Source: Gymnogyps californianus
Lineage: Eukaryota; Chordata; Aves; Accipitriformes; Cathartidae
DNA length: 64,000 bases
Direction: 5' to 3'
Assembly (NCBI RefSeq): GCF_018139145.2
Contig: NC_059475.1
Coordinates: 6,857,437-6,921,436 of the forward strand
Position 1 is the first letter of the stretch; each line of letters opens with the position of its first letter. Below are positions 50,934-64,000 of the stretch, one piece after another. A program made the translations under genes and the position numbers. Under the pieces are notes generated by a model that saw only the letters and a program-made list of their open reading frames with translations, ran no database searches and was not told the DNA's origin.

Positions 50934-52029
50934 TCTGTTTTCTTTCATACAATTCCACAAAAATAACTGTCATCACAACCATCCTTGTGGCAGAAAAGTC
51001 CATATTTGCCCGCAGTGAAATCCGTCTGCAGCTGCCCTGTGGAAAAGACAGCCAATAATTGGCTTCTTTCACCTCTGTTAACCACGAACAAAAGTGTCAT
51101 TCAGCTCACAAATGGACAGAAGGCACCAATGGATGGTCAGCTCGCTGAGCCAATGGGCTGGAATAACAATAACCCTGTAGCATTTTCTTTTTCCTTTTGT
51201 TTAGTCTTTCAAAGCCCTTAATTAAGACCCTCACAAAGCACCCCTACAGGCTTCTTTCAATGAGGCATTACACGCCTGTTTTCTTGTATTTAAGGAAGAA
51301 AAGTAACAGGGATTTCTGAAACACATTAAGCAGTACACACAATTTCCATGTATTCACAACTGAAATACTGTTACATTTTAGCTTTTAAATATTATCACCA
51401 ATAAAAAGAAGTTCAAGCTTACTGTGCCCGCTCTTTGCTGTACATCCCTTGCTACGTCAAGAAAAAAAGTAAATACAGGTGGTCAATCTGGCAGAACTGC
51501 AACAGCTCGCCCAAATCCATCGCAAGCCAGCAGCTCCCAAAACGAAGGCAAGTGGAACAACACATGTTGATGAAACATCCCTGGGCATCCTGAAGCAGAC
51601 AGCTGAGAAAGGACCGGGTAACGCCGGGAACTAATTTGTTGAGACTGCACATGACGCGCTGGCATTGTCTGAAAAATCAGAGCTCACGAAGGCTAAGGTA
51701 TATACCCTGCTGGGTTTAGTGGCCTCACATACAATTAAATATCTGCTTGCATTTAATACGTGAAGGTAATCTGTACTCCATTATTTACGACCAAACTGAT
51801 GTAATACCCATGTCTGTACATTAAACAGGACATTTGAGGACTACCGCTGCTTTTCAGCAGCACAGGCAGTCTCCGCTTATCAGAAATGCTACAGAAACTT
51901 GCAATATTTGAGCAAACAACAGCAGCTCTTTTCTTGAAGGACTCCTCCCCCAGCCACGAACAGGAAACAAAACAGTTTTAAGAAAACACCATTGAAATGT
52001 CATCCTCATAGCTGCAGGCTAGTTTGGGG

Positions 52030-52330
52030 AAAGCTAGTCGTCCAGTCCCTTCCCGCTCCACACCAGCTCGAGCAGCAGGCTAACATGGCCGCTGGTTTTC
52101 GTGGGGCACCCAGAGCGGGCCGTGACGGGTGCGGGGGCGAGCGGGGAGTACCAGGTACAAGCACCACCTAACAAAGCCATCACCCGGCCAGAGATGGTCC
52201 AACCCCTCCAGCGTGCTGCCATCTCTCTCCATTGTCTTGTAAATGCCCTTAGTCTGTGAAAGGCGGCATATGGGCAGCTTCCTCGCAGGAGACCAGCCCA
52301 GCAATAGAAGGTGCCGCCGAAAACTACCAA
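52030..52330. other. CpG-richer patch in intron 1
   Basis: About eleven CpG dinucleotides fall in the first 130 bases and several more follow, against a CpG-poor surrounding. This may be a small CpG-island-like or regulatory patch, or a diverged CR1-type repeat on the minus strand. No promoter motif or exon is recognised. Confidence 0.45.
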
Positions 52331-52650
52331 AATCATTAGCAGAGGGTATTTTTCACGTCAAAGAACCACAGGCTGAGGCTCTGGTAATCTCCAAAACGCT
52401 CTCTCCCCAGCAAGAAAACGGGAATGGCCTTTTTATGACTGACAGAAACCCCACACAACACAAAGAGAGAACAGAACAAAGACTTTTTTTATTACCAACA
52501 CCAATCTGAGCAAACACAAAACGCAACGATTTAAAATCCTCCTCTCTACACTACCTACGTATCCAGCAGCCATTCTTTAACAAGCACCACTTGCTATAAA
52601 GACTGCATGCGTCTAAGCAAAATGCAACTGGGTAGAAATCAGCTTAGACC

Positions 52651-52684
52651 TTTTTTTTAATTTTTTTTTTTTTTTTTTTTTTTT
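52651..52684. repeat. T8-AA-T24 tract
   Basis: Eight T, two A, then 24 T on the plus strand. Confidence 0.94.
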
Positions 52685-52956
52685 AAAGATACTAAAGAGT
52701 TAGCTGCTTGTACCAGTATTCACCTAGTCAAGGAAGTAACTTGCCTTTCAGGAACGGTAATCTAGCAGCAGTACTCACTAATCTTGCTCTTCAAAAATCA
52801 GACTGCCTATTTAAGTATTATACACCAAAATCTCTTCTAGTCTTCCCTTAGACCACTGAATTAAGGCCCCAACAAATAATACATGACTATCACCTGTTCA
52901 ACACAGTGTTGTTTCCTCTTACTACACGAAAATATGATGTAACTGTACTAAAAGAT

Positions 52957-52969
52957 GGGGGGGGGGGGG
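52957..52969. repeat. G13 homopolymer
   Basis: Thirteen consecutive G on the plus strand, followed by a short CpG-containing stretch. Confidence 0.93.
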
Positions 52970-53326
52970 CAAGGCCGCGGGAAGACAGTGTCTGCATGAC
53001 TTCATTTTGAAGGCCTAACTCCAAGCACACATTTTTGGAAAGCCTGTTCACCAGCCTTTATCAGACCGTGTTGTATCACTGACCTTGACAGAGCTTCAAC
53101 ATCGATCAAGCAGGAGTTTGCTCTCAAGTTCTGTTATATTATTGACAATTTCTGTGATTATTTACCACAGCAGTTGAGGAGGGACTCCTCTCCAGCAGCA
53201 AAGAGCAAGAAAAGTAATTTAAATTCTGAAAACGAGCATGAAATGTCATCCTAAGTGCATCCAATGCATCACCTACAATCCAAATTCATGTCGTGCTGAA
53301 AAATCTCACAAGGAGTATCTGATAAA

Positions 53327-53367
53327 ACTGCAATATAATGTGGAAATATGCCACTGCAATATAATGT
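53327..53367. repeat. 15-base direct repeat
   Basis: The sequence actgcaatataatgt occurs at 53327-53341 and 53353-53367 (period 26). Confidence 0.88.
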
Positions 53368-53529
53368 AAAAAAGCAAAACAAGACCCAGCCCCTCCCATG
53401 CCCTGCAAAGCCCCAGACACCCCTCCAAGTAGCACACGCAAAGGTATATACCATAAGGCTTGCCTCTCACTAGTTGCATGGCTCAGCATTCAGGACAGGG
53501 ATCTCAGTACCTAAACTGCTATGGTCTTA

Positions 53530-53618
53530 AAACAAACCAACAAAAAAACCCGAAACAACAACAACCAAAAAAAACACCCAAAAACAAAAAAAAAACCCAA
53601 ACCACCCCCCCAAAAAAC
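53530..53618. repeat. A/C-only low-complexity tract
   Basis: A stretch almost free of G and T, made of A-runs and C-runs (such as aaaaacaaaaaaaaaaccc and a C7 run). It gives a low-complexity Lys/Gln/Pro/Thr open frame that is not a gene. Confidence 0.85.
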
Positions 53619-56600
53619 TGTCCAGACATCAGAGGTGCTCACCAGCATGACTTTGTTGTTAGGAATCGCATCCCAAACTGGATAGCTGTGCTAACCAAAT
53701 TAACAGTACAGCTCTGGACTTCTGGATTCCATCCTAACATGAATAAAAATGGTAATACTTACCATTGCTGACCCAAGAATATAAAACCAATAAAAAATTA
53801 GCATAAAAAATTAATTTTTAAGGAAAATGTATACAAGCAAATGAAATCTTTCACAGAAACCCTCAGCCAAAAAAAACCTGATAGCCATCACCATTATAAA
53901 TGAGGTCCAAGAAGCACTTATTACTAGTAATTTTCTTGAAAAGGTTCTCTCTTCAGTTTAACTCTGTTCTCAGTATTTATACAATTACACCTATTTAAAA
54001 CCAAGTAGATTTTAATCACTAAACTGTCAAGAAAAAAAAACAGCATACTTAATGAAACAGAACATTACAAGTATTTACACGAAAAACAAAGACCTACCAC
54101 ATTAACTATCCAGTCCACACTCTTAGCAACAGAGATGAAGGCTCGTCAAGTTTCATCATGTACATAGGATCAATTTTTTACATAAACACATCTAATGCAT
54201 GTGTGATGGAAAAGCAAGCGACCCACAGAAGGCAATCAAGTAATTCACCTGTATTTCTAGCCTGCTTGTAGACAGAAATAGCACATGCATCTTTCCAGCA
54301 ATATGCATTTTACAGATGAACACCAAGAAGAAAATTGGGCTTGTGAATGCTTGTCTCCTTGGCTATCTCCACACAACAAACACGGGCATATTTTTACTTC
54401 ATCATAGCTATCCTATAGGCAAGGAAATACACTCTAGCTCTTACCTAAAGGCCACTGGTCAATGTAAATTCCTTTTTGATGTATAAACCTATGTTGCAGT
54501 GAAGACAACTATAATGGATGCAAGGTGGACAAAGAATACCCCTCCCAAGCTCCATTAATAAAAAGATCTGGTTTTTCTTGTTCTCACTTGTTTCAAAGAA
54601 GTCCGGTTTCTTCTGCCTTGAAAGACTATGGGTTTTACCGAATCAGTAAACTGGGGCCAGTAAAACTTGCCATGCAGCTCGAAACCTGCCCCTAATACGG
54701 ACACCTTAGTGCTATGGACACCCTGTTTTCCCCATTACTAATCTCATCATTTACTACCATCAACACATCAATTTTTCCAATCTATCACCAGCAAAATTGT
54801 GAAGATATTATTAAAAAAAAAATTAATGCCCTGAAATTTGAGAGGGTGAAAAGGTTTTTATTGAAACTGGCAAACCATATCCTCTTTGCAGTTTTAATAA
54901 CAATACACCTATTAACATCAATATTTAAGCTACCAGAAATGAAGTAGTGCTCTGCAATTATGGTGTCAGATCCCACAATAAATACCAACACATCTCATAC
55001 TCGCTAGCAAATCTGAGAAGTATAAGGCAGATGTTGTAATTCATTTTAACTTTTAGTTGAGGGACAAGTAATCCCACAACAGATCAGAGATTAGAGCTTT
55101 AAGAGACTACCTTAAAATAAAAGGTGAGAAAACATTAAAAACATGATCACTTTTTGTCTGTGTTTAAACAAACATCAGGATATAATGAAGGCAGCAGTGT
55201 AATTTAAAAACATACATAGCTTTGTCATGTCCAAAACAGTTTATTTTTTCCACCTACATGAAGACAGTCGATTTTACAAATATATTTACTTACTGCGTAA
55301 CTAATAGTAAATAATTATTCCATCTTAATAAGAGCACTAAATATTCAGAGGTCCAAGACAAATGGAACCTTTTGCTACTTTTCATTACATTTACCACATA
55401 ATAGTTATAATAATGTTAAGGACTATTTACAGTAAACATGGTAGAAAAGGAAGCATCCCCATCCCTTTGACGTATCAGATTGTATTTTGTATAGCATACA
55501 GATTAATATAAGTTGCAGAAGACAAAGTTTTTAGAACTAATTCTGTACCATCCATTCCAATCAGTCATACCTCCTCTAACTACCACCGACTTAAAATAAA
55601 AAAAGATTTTAACAAAGAATTTATGCACTTTATTCCTGTTGGTCTTTACTATTTGTATTTTCTTTTCTTTCCTCCATACTATGTATTAGGAAGGACAGCA
55701 TGAGGAGCAATCAGAAGGATATAATCCTGAGAAACTTCCACAACATTAAATACATATTTCTTTGCTATCACGGGAGCAATCAGTCTGGCAGCATTGCATC
55801 ATATTCATCTCATAAGGAGTCATTCTCTTTTGACATTTAAATAGTGTATGACTAAACAACAGCTGCTAGTAGAAAGAAATGGTTGAATTAATGGATGTTA
55901 TTTGCTAACTTAAACGTCCTTTCCTTTTTACCTGTATCGCCCCACTACAGTATCAAAGTGCAGTGTAAACTGGTGCTTTTCTGCTGAACTCATACCGCCT
56001 TTAGTTAAGGGAGAAATGTTTAGAGCTTGCTAATTCAGTACATCTAGTAGTTGAGTTTCAGCAAACTGAAGCTTAACGTGCTATGTAAAAGGTATAAATT
56101 ATGTTTCCAAGACAGCTCCAGGCACTGCCTTGTCTGGAGTTGCTTACTGAGCAACTACGTTTCTCCAAACAAACTAATGTGCAGAAGGGTAAAGGGCAGT
56201 GAAGGTAATTATTGGAAGGAAATCTCTCCCTAGGCCAGAAAAGAATAATTAAGCTTGTGCATGTTAAATCACATAGGGGAAGTGAACACTGAAGTAACTG
56301 AGTGTAAGCGATAGCAAGACCTATCTACAATCTTCTAGAAAGGAAATTAAGGCAGGGGGTAATCTAAAGTGGGATTGTTTAGGCAACGCGAAGGCAGTAT
56401 CCCCAAACTTCATTCATGGTTCTTTGTATAAATGTACACATTTCCCCTACACACACGCACACATACCCCCCTACAGCGGAGAAAACGTTCAGTAACCCAG
56501 TAATTAAATGAGTATGCTGAAACTTAAAGCAGTTAAACTGCATTCTGCAAGCCCGGATCCAACATAGTTTACTTATTGCTCATTAATCTCTCCACAGATA

Positions 56601-59085
56601 GTATCTTTTAACAGTTAAAAATGCTTAAAATATGACCAAGATTTTCAGTGTTTAAGATGCCTCTTGTGCTTCAACCGCCACAGTGTTTTGGAAACTGCCT
56701 TGTCTAAATGAATGCAACATATGGGAATAAGTGTGATGAGTTTCTAGTCTAGTCCTTCCTCAAAAGCCTTGGGCTATTGTGTGAAAACTTAATGAAAGTC
56801 ATTTGCACAACCCTGAAAAGCTGGTGAAGAAAAGCTGTAACAGAATCTCCTCCTCCTGAGCTTCTGAGTTGCACATCTGGGGAAAAGAGCCTAAGAGATC
56901 AGCAATGCACTGTTGCTGCTGACAAGATGGCAGCAGAATGGGGTCATTTGCGGTTTTAATCACACACACTCTTGGTTGTTATTTGCTCAAGCTTCTTGGA
57001 TGATCTGCATATACTCTCTGAAAATATACTATGCGCTAACGGCTTCTAAAATATAAAGCAAATATGGAGCAATACTCCGTATTTCTAACATCCTATGCAC
57101 TTCAGGGAGATCTAAACCAAAAAGAGACTACTTCATAATGACAGGTTAAGAAGCAATCCCATTTAAGGCCATGCTTGTGTGTTTGAGCTCCAAAAGGAGA
57201 GAAGCAAAATGTATAACATAGACAGACCTTAAGGCTTTCCCAATAATTTCGGAGATACGAATTGTTAAGAGATCTGCTATCAGCCTCAAAAGAAGCGTCT
57301 GCTAGCACTGTTCTGCTGCGAGAACCCTTCTGCCTCCTTTACCAAGCTTTAAAACTTTATAACTTGTCTCTTAACCCTTTTAGCAAAGCCCTTAGATTAA
57401 CTTTTAAGGTTGGATATCTCTACATACCAACTGATTTCCATCAATATACAACAGAACTAAACAGAACAGTGTCTGGGCAGGGAACCTCATCACTATCATA
57501 CATAAGGCTTGAACTGCAATCCAAACTTACGGGCAGGGCTCAAATCCTGAAGCAGGGTGCTACTACTCAATGGGTTTTCTTTCTTTAAATCAGAGATGCG
57601 AAGGACTTTTGTAATACTGAAAATGGTCATTCACCTCTGCATCTTCACTGTTAATTCACACTGTGATTCACCTGTTCTCTGAAAATCAGAAGCTACTTTT
57701 CAATTTGACATAGTTTAAGAAGGGGACCAACAATTAAAACTTACTTAGCACATGGGATGAGTGATTGTAGGCACTACATACTTCTTGTCCTTTTTCTCTG
57801 TAACAGCACAATGCAACTAATGTATCGTCTTTTGAAAGAAGCGGGGGTTTTTGAAAAACATACATATATCATAAACACCATGTAGAATGGTCTTCCCAGT
57901 ACCTCTAAGGTGTGAAAAACCAAGCAGGGACTGGTCACGCAGGAGCTATCAGTGAAACTCCTGTGTTCAACTAGGGCCTGTTGAAGAGAAGTACTCTGGA
58001 ACAGGGATAACTCCTCAGTGATGCTGTCAGTCCTGAATGTTGCAATACACAAACAGGGCAGGAAAAAAAGGCACAAGCTCTTATTTTAAAAAGCCAGCTA
58101 AAGTTCAGAATAGTACTTGTTGCTTGTTTAGCCATTCAACAGATCCAGCTCCATGTAGGTGGCTCCATATCCATTTTTGCCATGACTAATATTTACTACT
58201 CCAAGATGGTAGAAAAAAGATCAGTCCAGCTGTACTCTCAACAAATGGGGGCGACTCCAGCGAGCATAACATGGTTTTATCAGACATAGCAAAACAGACA
58301 TGCACAAACGTTTGCCAGTTTGCACAGTATTCTATAAAACAGCCCCAAACCAGAAGGGCAATGGGAACCTATGGCAGTACTTGTATACGTGTATTCTGGC
58401 CAAGCAGGCTGTTGGACAGTACAGGCGTTATGTCCAAGTCTCAAGTGGTCAAGTACACATCTCACAGTCACCGGGAAACAGAGCACATGAGCTAAACATT
58501 GCCCTTCCATATTGTGAGACATTTATAGCTACGTATTCTCCACTGGCACAACTGAAGTTCATGGAGGAAGATATTCATATTCATGCCATGGTATGGCAGA
58601 ATTTCTCAACTTGGTGATTACTTGCACATTACATTCCTTACGGTTTGAAGCATTTGCTTCTATCATATTTATTATGGTAACAAAGCCTACATAGGCAGAA
58701 AATTATTAGTCTGGCATGGACATTAAGACAGCAAGCAGCCAAGGATCAAACTGCACAAAGTGCCCCCAGCCCTCCCAAACACCTTATACAGAAAAGCCCA
58801 AAGGGCCTCAGCGGCTCCATACAAACTGCGAGCCAGGAGCACGCCCCGAGCCGTGTCGCCTGCCGGGCACTCACAGGACAGAGATGAAACAGAAGCTGTC
58901 TATTCCCATTCAAGACGCCAAAGGACAAACTGGTGGGCAGAGCAATTCACACAGCAAAATGGCCTACGATATCAATCTGACCCTTTCATAATAAAATAAT
59001 CAGACCGGACACCAAATTCGCTGAGCCCAGTTCACTGAAAAATGGCATTAAGAAGGAATATTTTTTTTATGTTTATGTTGTTATT

Positions 59086-59115
59086 CCACTATTCTCTATT
59101 CCACTATTCTCTATT
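59086..59115. repeat. 15-base tandem duplication
   Basis: The unit ccactattctctatt is present twice in tandem (59086-59100 and 59101-59115). The copies are identical, so the duplication is recent or maintained. Confidence 0.92.
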
Positions 59116-59857
59116 CCCAATGGCACTGAATCAACTGAGACTAGGTGATGCACTTTACCTGAAGGAAATGGGGAATATATTTTGCGAGATAAATACCCAG
59201 GGTATCTGGAAATATGCATCAATTTGATGTATGTTACAGAATTTCTCCCATAGACGCAGTTAGTTATTAGGGCAAAAAAAATTTCTTATGTGAGCGAAGA
59301 GACAATGACAGTACAAGCAGTCCTACTCTTAAGCAGGATTTCTGATATTATTGTTTAAACAATAGCTTTCCCTTTTGAACACGTTGTAGATTTATTTTAC
59401 TAGCACAATTACTTAGGAGAGTTGAAAAAGTCTGGGGGTTTTTTTTTGAGGAAAAACTGGCCTTGCTGTACAATTGCAGAAGCTTCTGCTGAAGCAATAA
59501 ACAACTGCCATTTATTATCCTCAAAACAAACCAAAACCCTGCTTAAAACTCCTAAACATCAAGACACTGTACATTCTTGGTCTGGAAACTAGAGACCTGT
59601 CTTTGCAGGAAACAGGTTAAAAAAAAGCAACATGTAAACAAACTAGTTGAAATTTTTGAAAACGAGATGTCAAGGAAGAGCAAGTCAATTCTAAATAAAT
59701 GATTAATTGACCTGGATATCGAAGAGATTTAATGCCTCCACTAAACACTTAGCACAGAGCCAGCAGATTTGCCCTTGGAAAAGACACAGATTTTCTACAC
59801 CTAGCAAGACTCTCACTAGTTCTGTAAAATATTAACAGTTTGGTCAATATTAGCACA

Positions 59858-59860
<3 letters not shown>

Positions 59861-59889
<29 letters not shown>
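59861..59889. repeat. T29 homopolymer
   Basis: Twenty-nine consecutive T on the plus strand in intron 1. Confidence 0.95.
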
Positions 59890-59894
<5 letters not shown>

Positions 59895-61789
59895 CCAAGT
59901 GTTAAAACCAACAGCAGTAAAAAAGTACCAAAAGGCAGAAGCCTGTCCAGGTCCAAACCACCAGCAACTACATTCTCAGAGCAGGGCCCCTTACACAGGA
60001 CCATATCCTTTTCTCTCCCCAGCTCAGCTTTCGCCCCCCAAATCCATGAAGACCACCAAGACTCCAAGGAGACACCCAGAGGAACGATAGCAGGGTGAGC
60101 ATTTAGTGCCTCAAGAAGGCAGTCACTTGAGTGAAACTGCAACTAAAAGAGATGAACAAGAGTTGTAGGTTGCTGCTGGCGGCAGCTTTGCAAAATCCCC
60201 TTAAAGAACATGTAAGTCTGGGCCTAAATGCATCAATCTTCCAAAGGGCGCAGGGCTCCCTTTAGTAGGTTCAAGGGTTCCTAATTTGCAGGAGCAGCTC
60301 AGAGAGCTGCTGAGAGAGCTACAAGCATGTTTCCCAGTCTGGGCAAGGTTTCCCCTAGTTAAAAACCCAACACATTTCTAGGGCTTTCAACCATAGCATC
60401 TGAAAAAGAAGATGGCTCCTTCACAGCTTTTGCGTGCAAGAATCGAGTGAAGGCCAGATCCACCAGTTCCACCAAGTGAAGAACACCAGGCAGGTTTCCA
60501 CACAGAAAGACCCGCTGCCCCAGAGAGGGGCCTGCACACCAAAGTCACAGGTTTCAGAGTCCCTTCTCTTTTCCAGACGAACCAACTATATCCGCTACTG
60601 CTCCACATCAGCATTTAGAAAAATAAAGGAAACTTCTGAAGTAAGTTATTTTTAAAAACATATGAAACGGAATTTTAAAGAGGACAGCCAGGACACCCCT
60701 TACATAAAATTTTAGTAATGAAGAAAGGATTGAAGCTAGACACCACCAAGTCCTTTTAACAGAAATGGAGCAGCAAGCTTCCCCAAATGTCCCTTCCTGA
60801 CTCGCACCATCTTCTCCTCCAAGGTGGTGCTGCAACAGGAGCAAACCCTCCCTGCTTTCCTGCTGCAACCCCAAAGCCCTGAGTGCAGGAAAAATGAACT
60901 CTCACTTTACAAGCTAACACGCTGTGGTGTCCTGTTTGGATAACAGGGAACAGTTGGTCCCATTTTGTGCTCTGAAAGGGGAAGTAATGGGCATAGGGGG
61001 AGACAGATCCCAAGGCACGTTCCAGCGGGACCCTCGCATCTGCGCTCACATCTTCTGCACCTACTGAACACCAAATACCAACCACCACAGTGCCCAAATG
61101 GTTGAGAAAAAACATCGCTTAGTATCACGTATCAGGAAGAATGAAACGTGACCACAGTGAACTCTACTGCATGGTCACATTATTAATATTGCAACGCCAA
61201 AATGGCTTTGCTCTACATCTGGGGTTCTGGTCCCACAGCAAAACACAGCGCCACGCAAAGTACGCCACCTTTGGCAAGAGCATTTTGATGGCTCACAGCA
61301 AACCTCGTGGCTAGCTTACCAATCTACCATGAAGTTTGAAGCCCCCAGCCCTCTGCCCTTACAGCCCCGTACATCGCTTGCAAAGACAGGAATGAAATAT
61401 TCCATATGTTTCCTTTGTCAGTGACATGCCTATTGAAAGCACAGCCACGCCGCTCTCCCTGCTGGGGCACTGGGTCAGGCTATTCATCTGTAACCATGCA
61501 GATGTCAAGAAGGTAATGGGAAAACTCCCAAACAAAAACACATTTTCACAGAACGAGGTTATAAAATACACAACTGCATCTGCAGCATTATTAAGCTAAA
61601 TTAAACAGGTTTAGGCCTTCCCTGCATACCTCTGAAATTGCACATCCATTTATGATTCATTGCTAATTGCGTACCATTTAAAAGTCCAAACACATTTGCT
61701 CAAAAGTTTTAGGGTGAAAAAAGTCCTTGCAAGACCTAGCATTCCTCCAGGATTGGTTGGAGAGAGAAAAGGAGGAGGTACACCACTTT

Positions 61790-61814
61790 AAAAAAAAAAA
61801 AAAAAAAAAAAAAA
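61790..61814. repeat. A25 homopolymer
   Basis: Twenty-five consecutive A on the plus strand in intron 1. Confidence 0.95.
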
Positions 61815-62763
61815 GAAGTCTTTATATTTTAGTAAGAAAATGCTCAACTGAGAGCTGACAAAGGCAGCTGTTTACTCTCTGAGGGCCTGACTTCTCAAGG
61901 TGCTCTTCAGAGTGCTCTCAACAACTTCACCTGACTTTGGATTTTTCTTCATCTTTTCCTCGAGATAAAGAATTAGCACTTGCTGTCTTGGAGAGAAAAA
62001 AAATATTTTTTCCTGCCCCAAAGACAGCACTTTCTGTGTAACTTCTATCCCTTCTTCCAGACCACACGGACGGTTTGAGGCTCCTCCGGCATTTTTAATG
62101 CAAAGCTTACAAGAATTAGTTACTAAATTTTTAAAAAAGTGATAGAGTTCTTAAGCTTTGTAATAGTTTTCCTACCCCTGAAGAAAAGAATAAACTTTAA
62201 TATTTTCTTAACTTCAGTCAAAAAATACCAAAAAAAATTTCAGACTCAAAAATTACTTCAATTATATCTTCACTGTGCCAAAATCTTGAGGTTGAACTGT
62301 CAAAAATCACCAACCATTGTCTGAATTACCTACAGGTAACAAAGTTTTAAAACAAGAGTTTTAATTACATGTGTATTTATCAATATTAGATTTGAACAAC
62401 ATCAACAACAAAAACAACCCAACATTGATGCACACTGAGCATCAAATTTCAGCAACAGACCTTACATGTTTTAGAGTTATGTTACACCAACAAACATCTG
62501 GCTACATTTAAAACTGCTGTCACTTGAGAAACACGAGAAACTTTTTTCAATAGTGAAAAACGTATTGCTCTTATCTTCCACATGCTCATTACTTTACAAG
62601 TTTCCTTACTGAATTGCGTTCGTCAAGTACAAATGCAAAAAGCACCCAAGGGAAGCCTAAGGAACTCATTTTTATTTCTGCCATGCTATAGAGACCGTTA
62701 TTCCTTTGAGAAGACATTGAATTCAACAAAATATATTGAATAATACCCTTTTTAATAGGTTTT

Positions 62764-62779
62764 AAAAAAAAAAAAAAAA
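62764..62779. repeat. A16 homopolymer
   Basis: Sixteen consecutive A on the plus strand. Confidence 0.95.
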
Positions 62780-63487
62780 TCAATGTCCACAGCTTAGCCA
62801 ACAAAGTTTTACTAACTCCAGAACACACCGCATGACTGGAACAGGCCACTTAAGAAAAATATGACTTCCCTATAACTCAGTAAGTATCAACAGCAAATAT
62901 AAAAAACACACCAGGAAAATGAGGCTGACCAAAACTCATTGATATTCTTACTTCCCAAAAACAAACACATCCCTCACAGACGTCAGACCCCAGTCCACCA
63001 GGGAATACATATCGATATCACCTGTTCAAAAATAGCTAGCTGCATTTTTTAAAACATGTTATCATATTGACTGGCATTCTGTATAATGCCATCAGTTAAC
63101 TGTTATATATTCAAATTCAACAATAGTTTTCAGACACCTACTTTAAACTTACTTTTGAGATCACTACAGTCCTTTCTGTTGTTCTGTAAAAGATGTATAT
63201 CATGAATAATGTAAGTTGACTGGCTGTATGCAAAATGTGCTTTCAAATTCAGGGTGAAGCTGAAATACAGATTTCCCCTAATCTTTCAGCGACAGTAACA
63301 TGTTTCTGGGAAGTGGAAAGTTCTGACCTTGTCACAATCCTGTAACAGTTAAATCATTCAAGAGCAAAATGAAATTCATTCTGCTATTTCAACTATGTAC
63401 TTTAAAATAAATGACATACGATTTGAAAATATTGGAAACTTGCAACTTCAGTGAAACTCACTGACAGCTGCAGTAACTCGGCACTTT

Positions 63488-63503
63488 AAAAAAAAAAAAA
63501 AAA
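63488..63503. repeat. A16 homopolymer
   Basis: Sixteen consecutive A on the plus strand near the right edge. Confidence 0.95.
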
Positions 63504-64000
63504 GGCAAAAAGGTCAACTGTTTTGCCAGGTAGATCACATGCCGTTTCTGCATGATTTAATTACGCTTTCCAGGCACTCATACATCTAGTGCTAGATGTT
63601 TCTGATTTGGACATACCAGCTTTATTTGGAACACAAAATGGAATAAATCTGGGCCTGATTCTGAAACAAAGGTTTTTAAACATGTTTATAGTGAGGACAG
63701 TATTTATATAGTAACGTCAAGATCTTCCTCTCCCCTGTGTGAGCTACTGTGACACCCATCGCTCCGTGCAGTTCTACATCAACTGAACCAGTTGCCTGTC
63801 TGCCAGCAAAGGAAATATCAACAGCTACCTCCACATTTCCAAAAGGGTTGTGCAGGGCAAGCTGGCGGTGGGAGAGCATTAAGAACCAACATCACATGAC
63901 CAGAAATCTCTTTTCAGACTAAAGTTTGAGAACATCTTATCAGAAAACTGCAGCAGTACCTGAAAGGCAGGTATGAAAAACTATGGAAGAGTGTTTCCCT

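Larger units (their letters stand above)
35570..64000 (-). other. LGR4: LGR4 intron 1, 3' part (over 28.4 kb)
   Basis: Everything upstream of exon 2 to the right edge appears to be intron 1. I found no N-terminal exon: no signal peptide joined to a Cys-rich N-cap with a donor in the required phase, and no strong CpG island. The region holds long A/T runs, a GGGA microsatellite, several hairpins, MIR-like relics and a small CpG-richer patch (52030-52330). Open frames up to 242 codons are present but not convincing. Most of the sequence is plain AT-rich intron in which I recognise nothing. Confidence 0.85.

Noticed and set aside
52734..52760. A gaagtaacttgcc block resembling a reversed MIR core
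   Set aside because: The match is a single short word without neighbouring blocks.
35570..64000. Search for LGR4 exon 1 (signal peptide plus Cys-rich N-cap) on the minus strand
   Set aside because: The CpG-richer stretches at about 49400-49800 and 52030-52330 do not encode a signal peptide followed by a CxxxCxC cap with a donor in the required phase.
1..64000. CRISPR array, phage, operon or other prokaryotic system
   Set aside because: The window is spliced vertebrate sequence. No regularly spaced repeats, ribosome binding sites or compact gene clusters are present.

Overview
This is a stretch of vertebrate chromosome, most likely from a bird. It lies inside one large multi-exon gene on the minus strand, LGR4 (leucine-rich repeat G-protein-coupled receptor 4, the R-spondin receptor). 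I identified it by translating small exons flanked by consensus splice sites. Eleven exons encode consecutive leucine-rich repeats that match LGR4 rather than its paralogues LGR5 and LGR6. The avian assignment rests on one clear CR1 LINE 3' end (about 16593-16705) and low interspersed-repeat density. The species cannot be told from the sequence.

Layout, in transcript order (right to left). The window opens inside a very long intron 1 (35570-64000 and beyond). Exon 1, with the start codon, signal peptide and promoter, was not found and presumably lies past the right end. The exons follow as 2 (35498-35569), 3 (20189-20260), 4 (18513-18584), 5 (6459-6674, three repeats in one exon), 6 (5718-5789), 7 (3867-3935), 8 (3211-3282), 9 (3053-3124), 10 (2274-2342), 11 (1799-1870) and 12 (97-162). 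The remaining repeats, the hinge, the seven-helix domain and the tail lie beyond the left end. Exon numbers assume a single exon 1 upstream. Residue numbers follow the human protein as I remember it and are an inference.

All eleven exons begin with the third base of a codon and end after the second base of one. Each length is a multiple of three, so the ectodomain is built from phase-compatible modules of one repeat each (three in exon 5). Together they encode about residues 63-370 of the extracellular domain.

The other roughly 98% is intron. It holds many A/T and some G/C homopolymers, a few microsatellites, one CR1 fragment, several decayed MIR/L3-like relics and some inverted repeats. The most notable inverted repeat is a perfect 36-bp palindrome 128 nt downstream of exon 4. 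Open reading frames here (longest 242 codons) look like chance frames, several carried through poly-A tracts. I saw no second protein gene, RNA gene, CRISPR array or prokaryote-like system.
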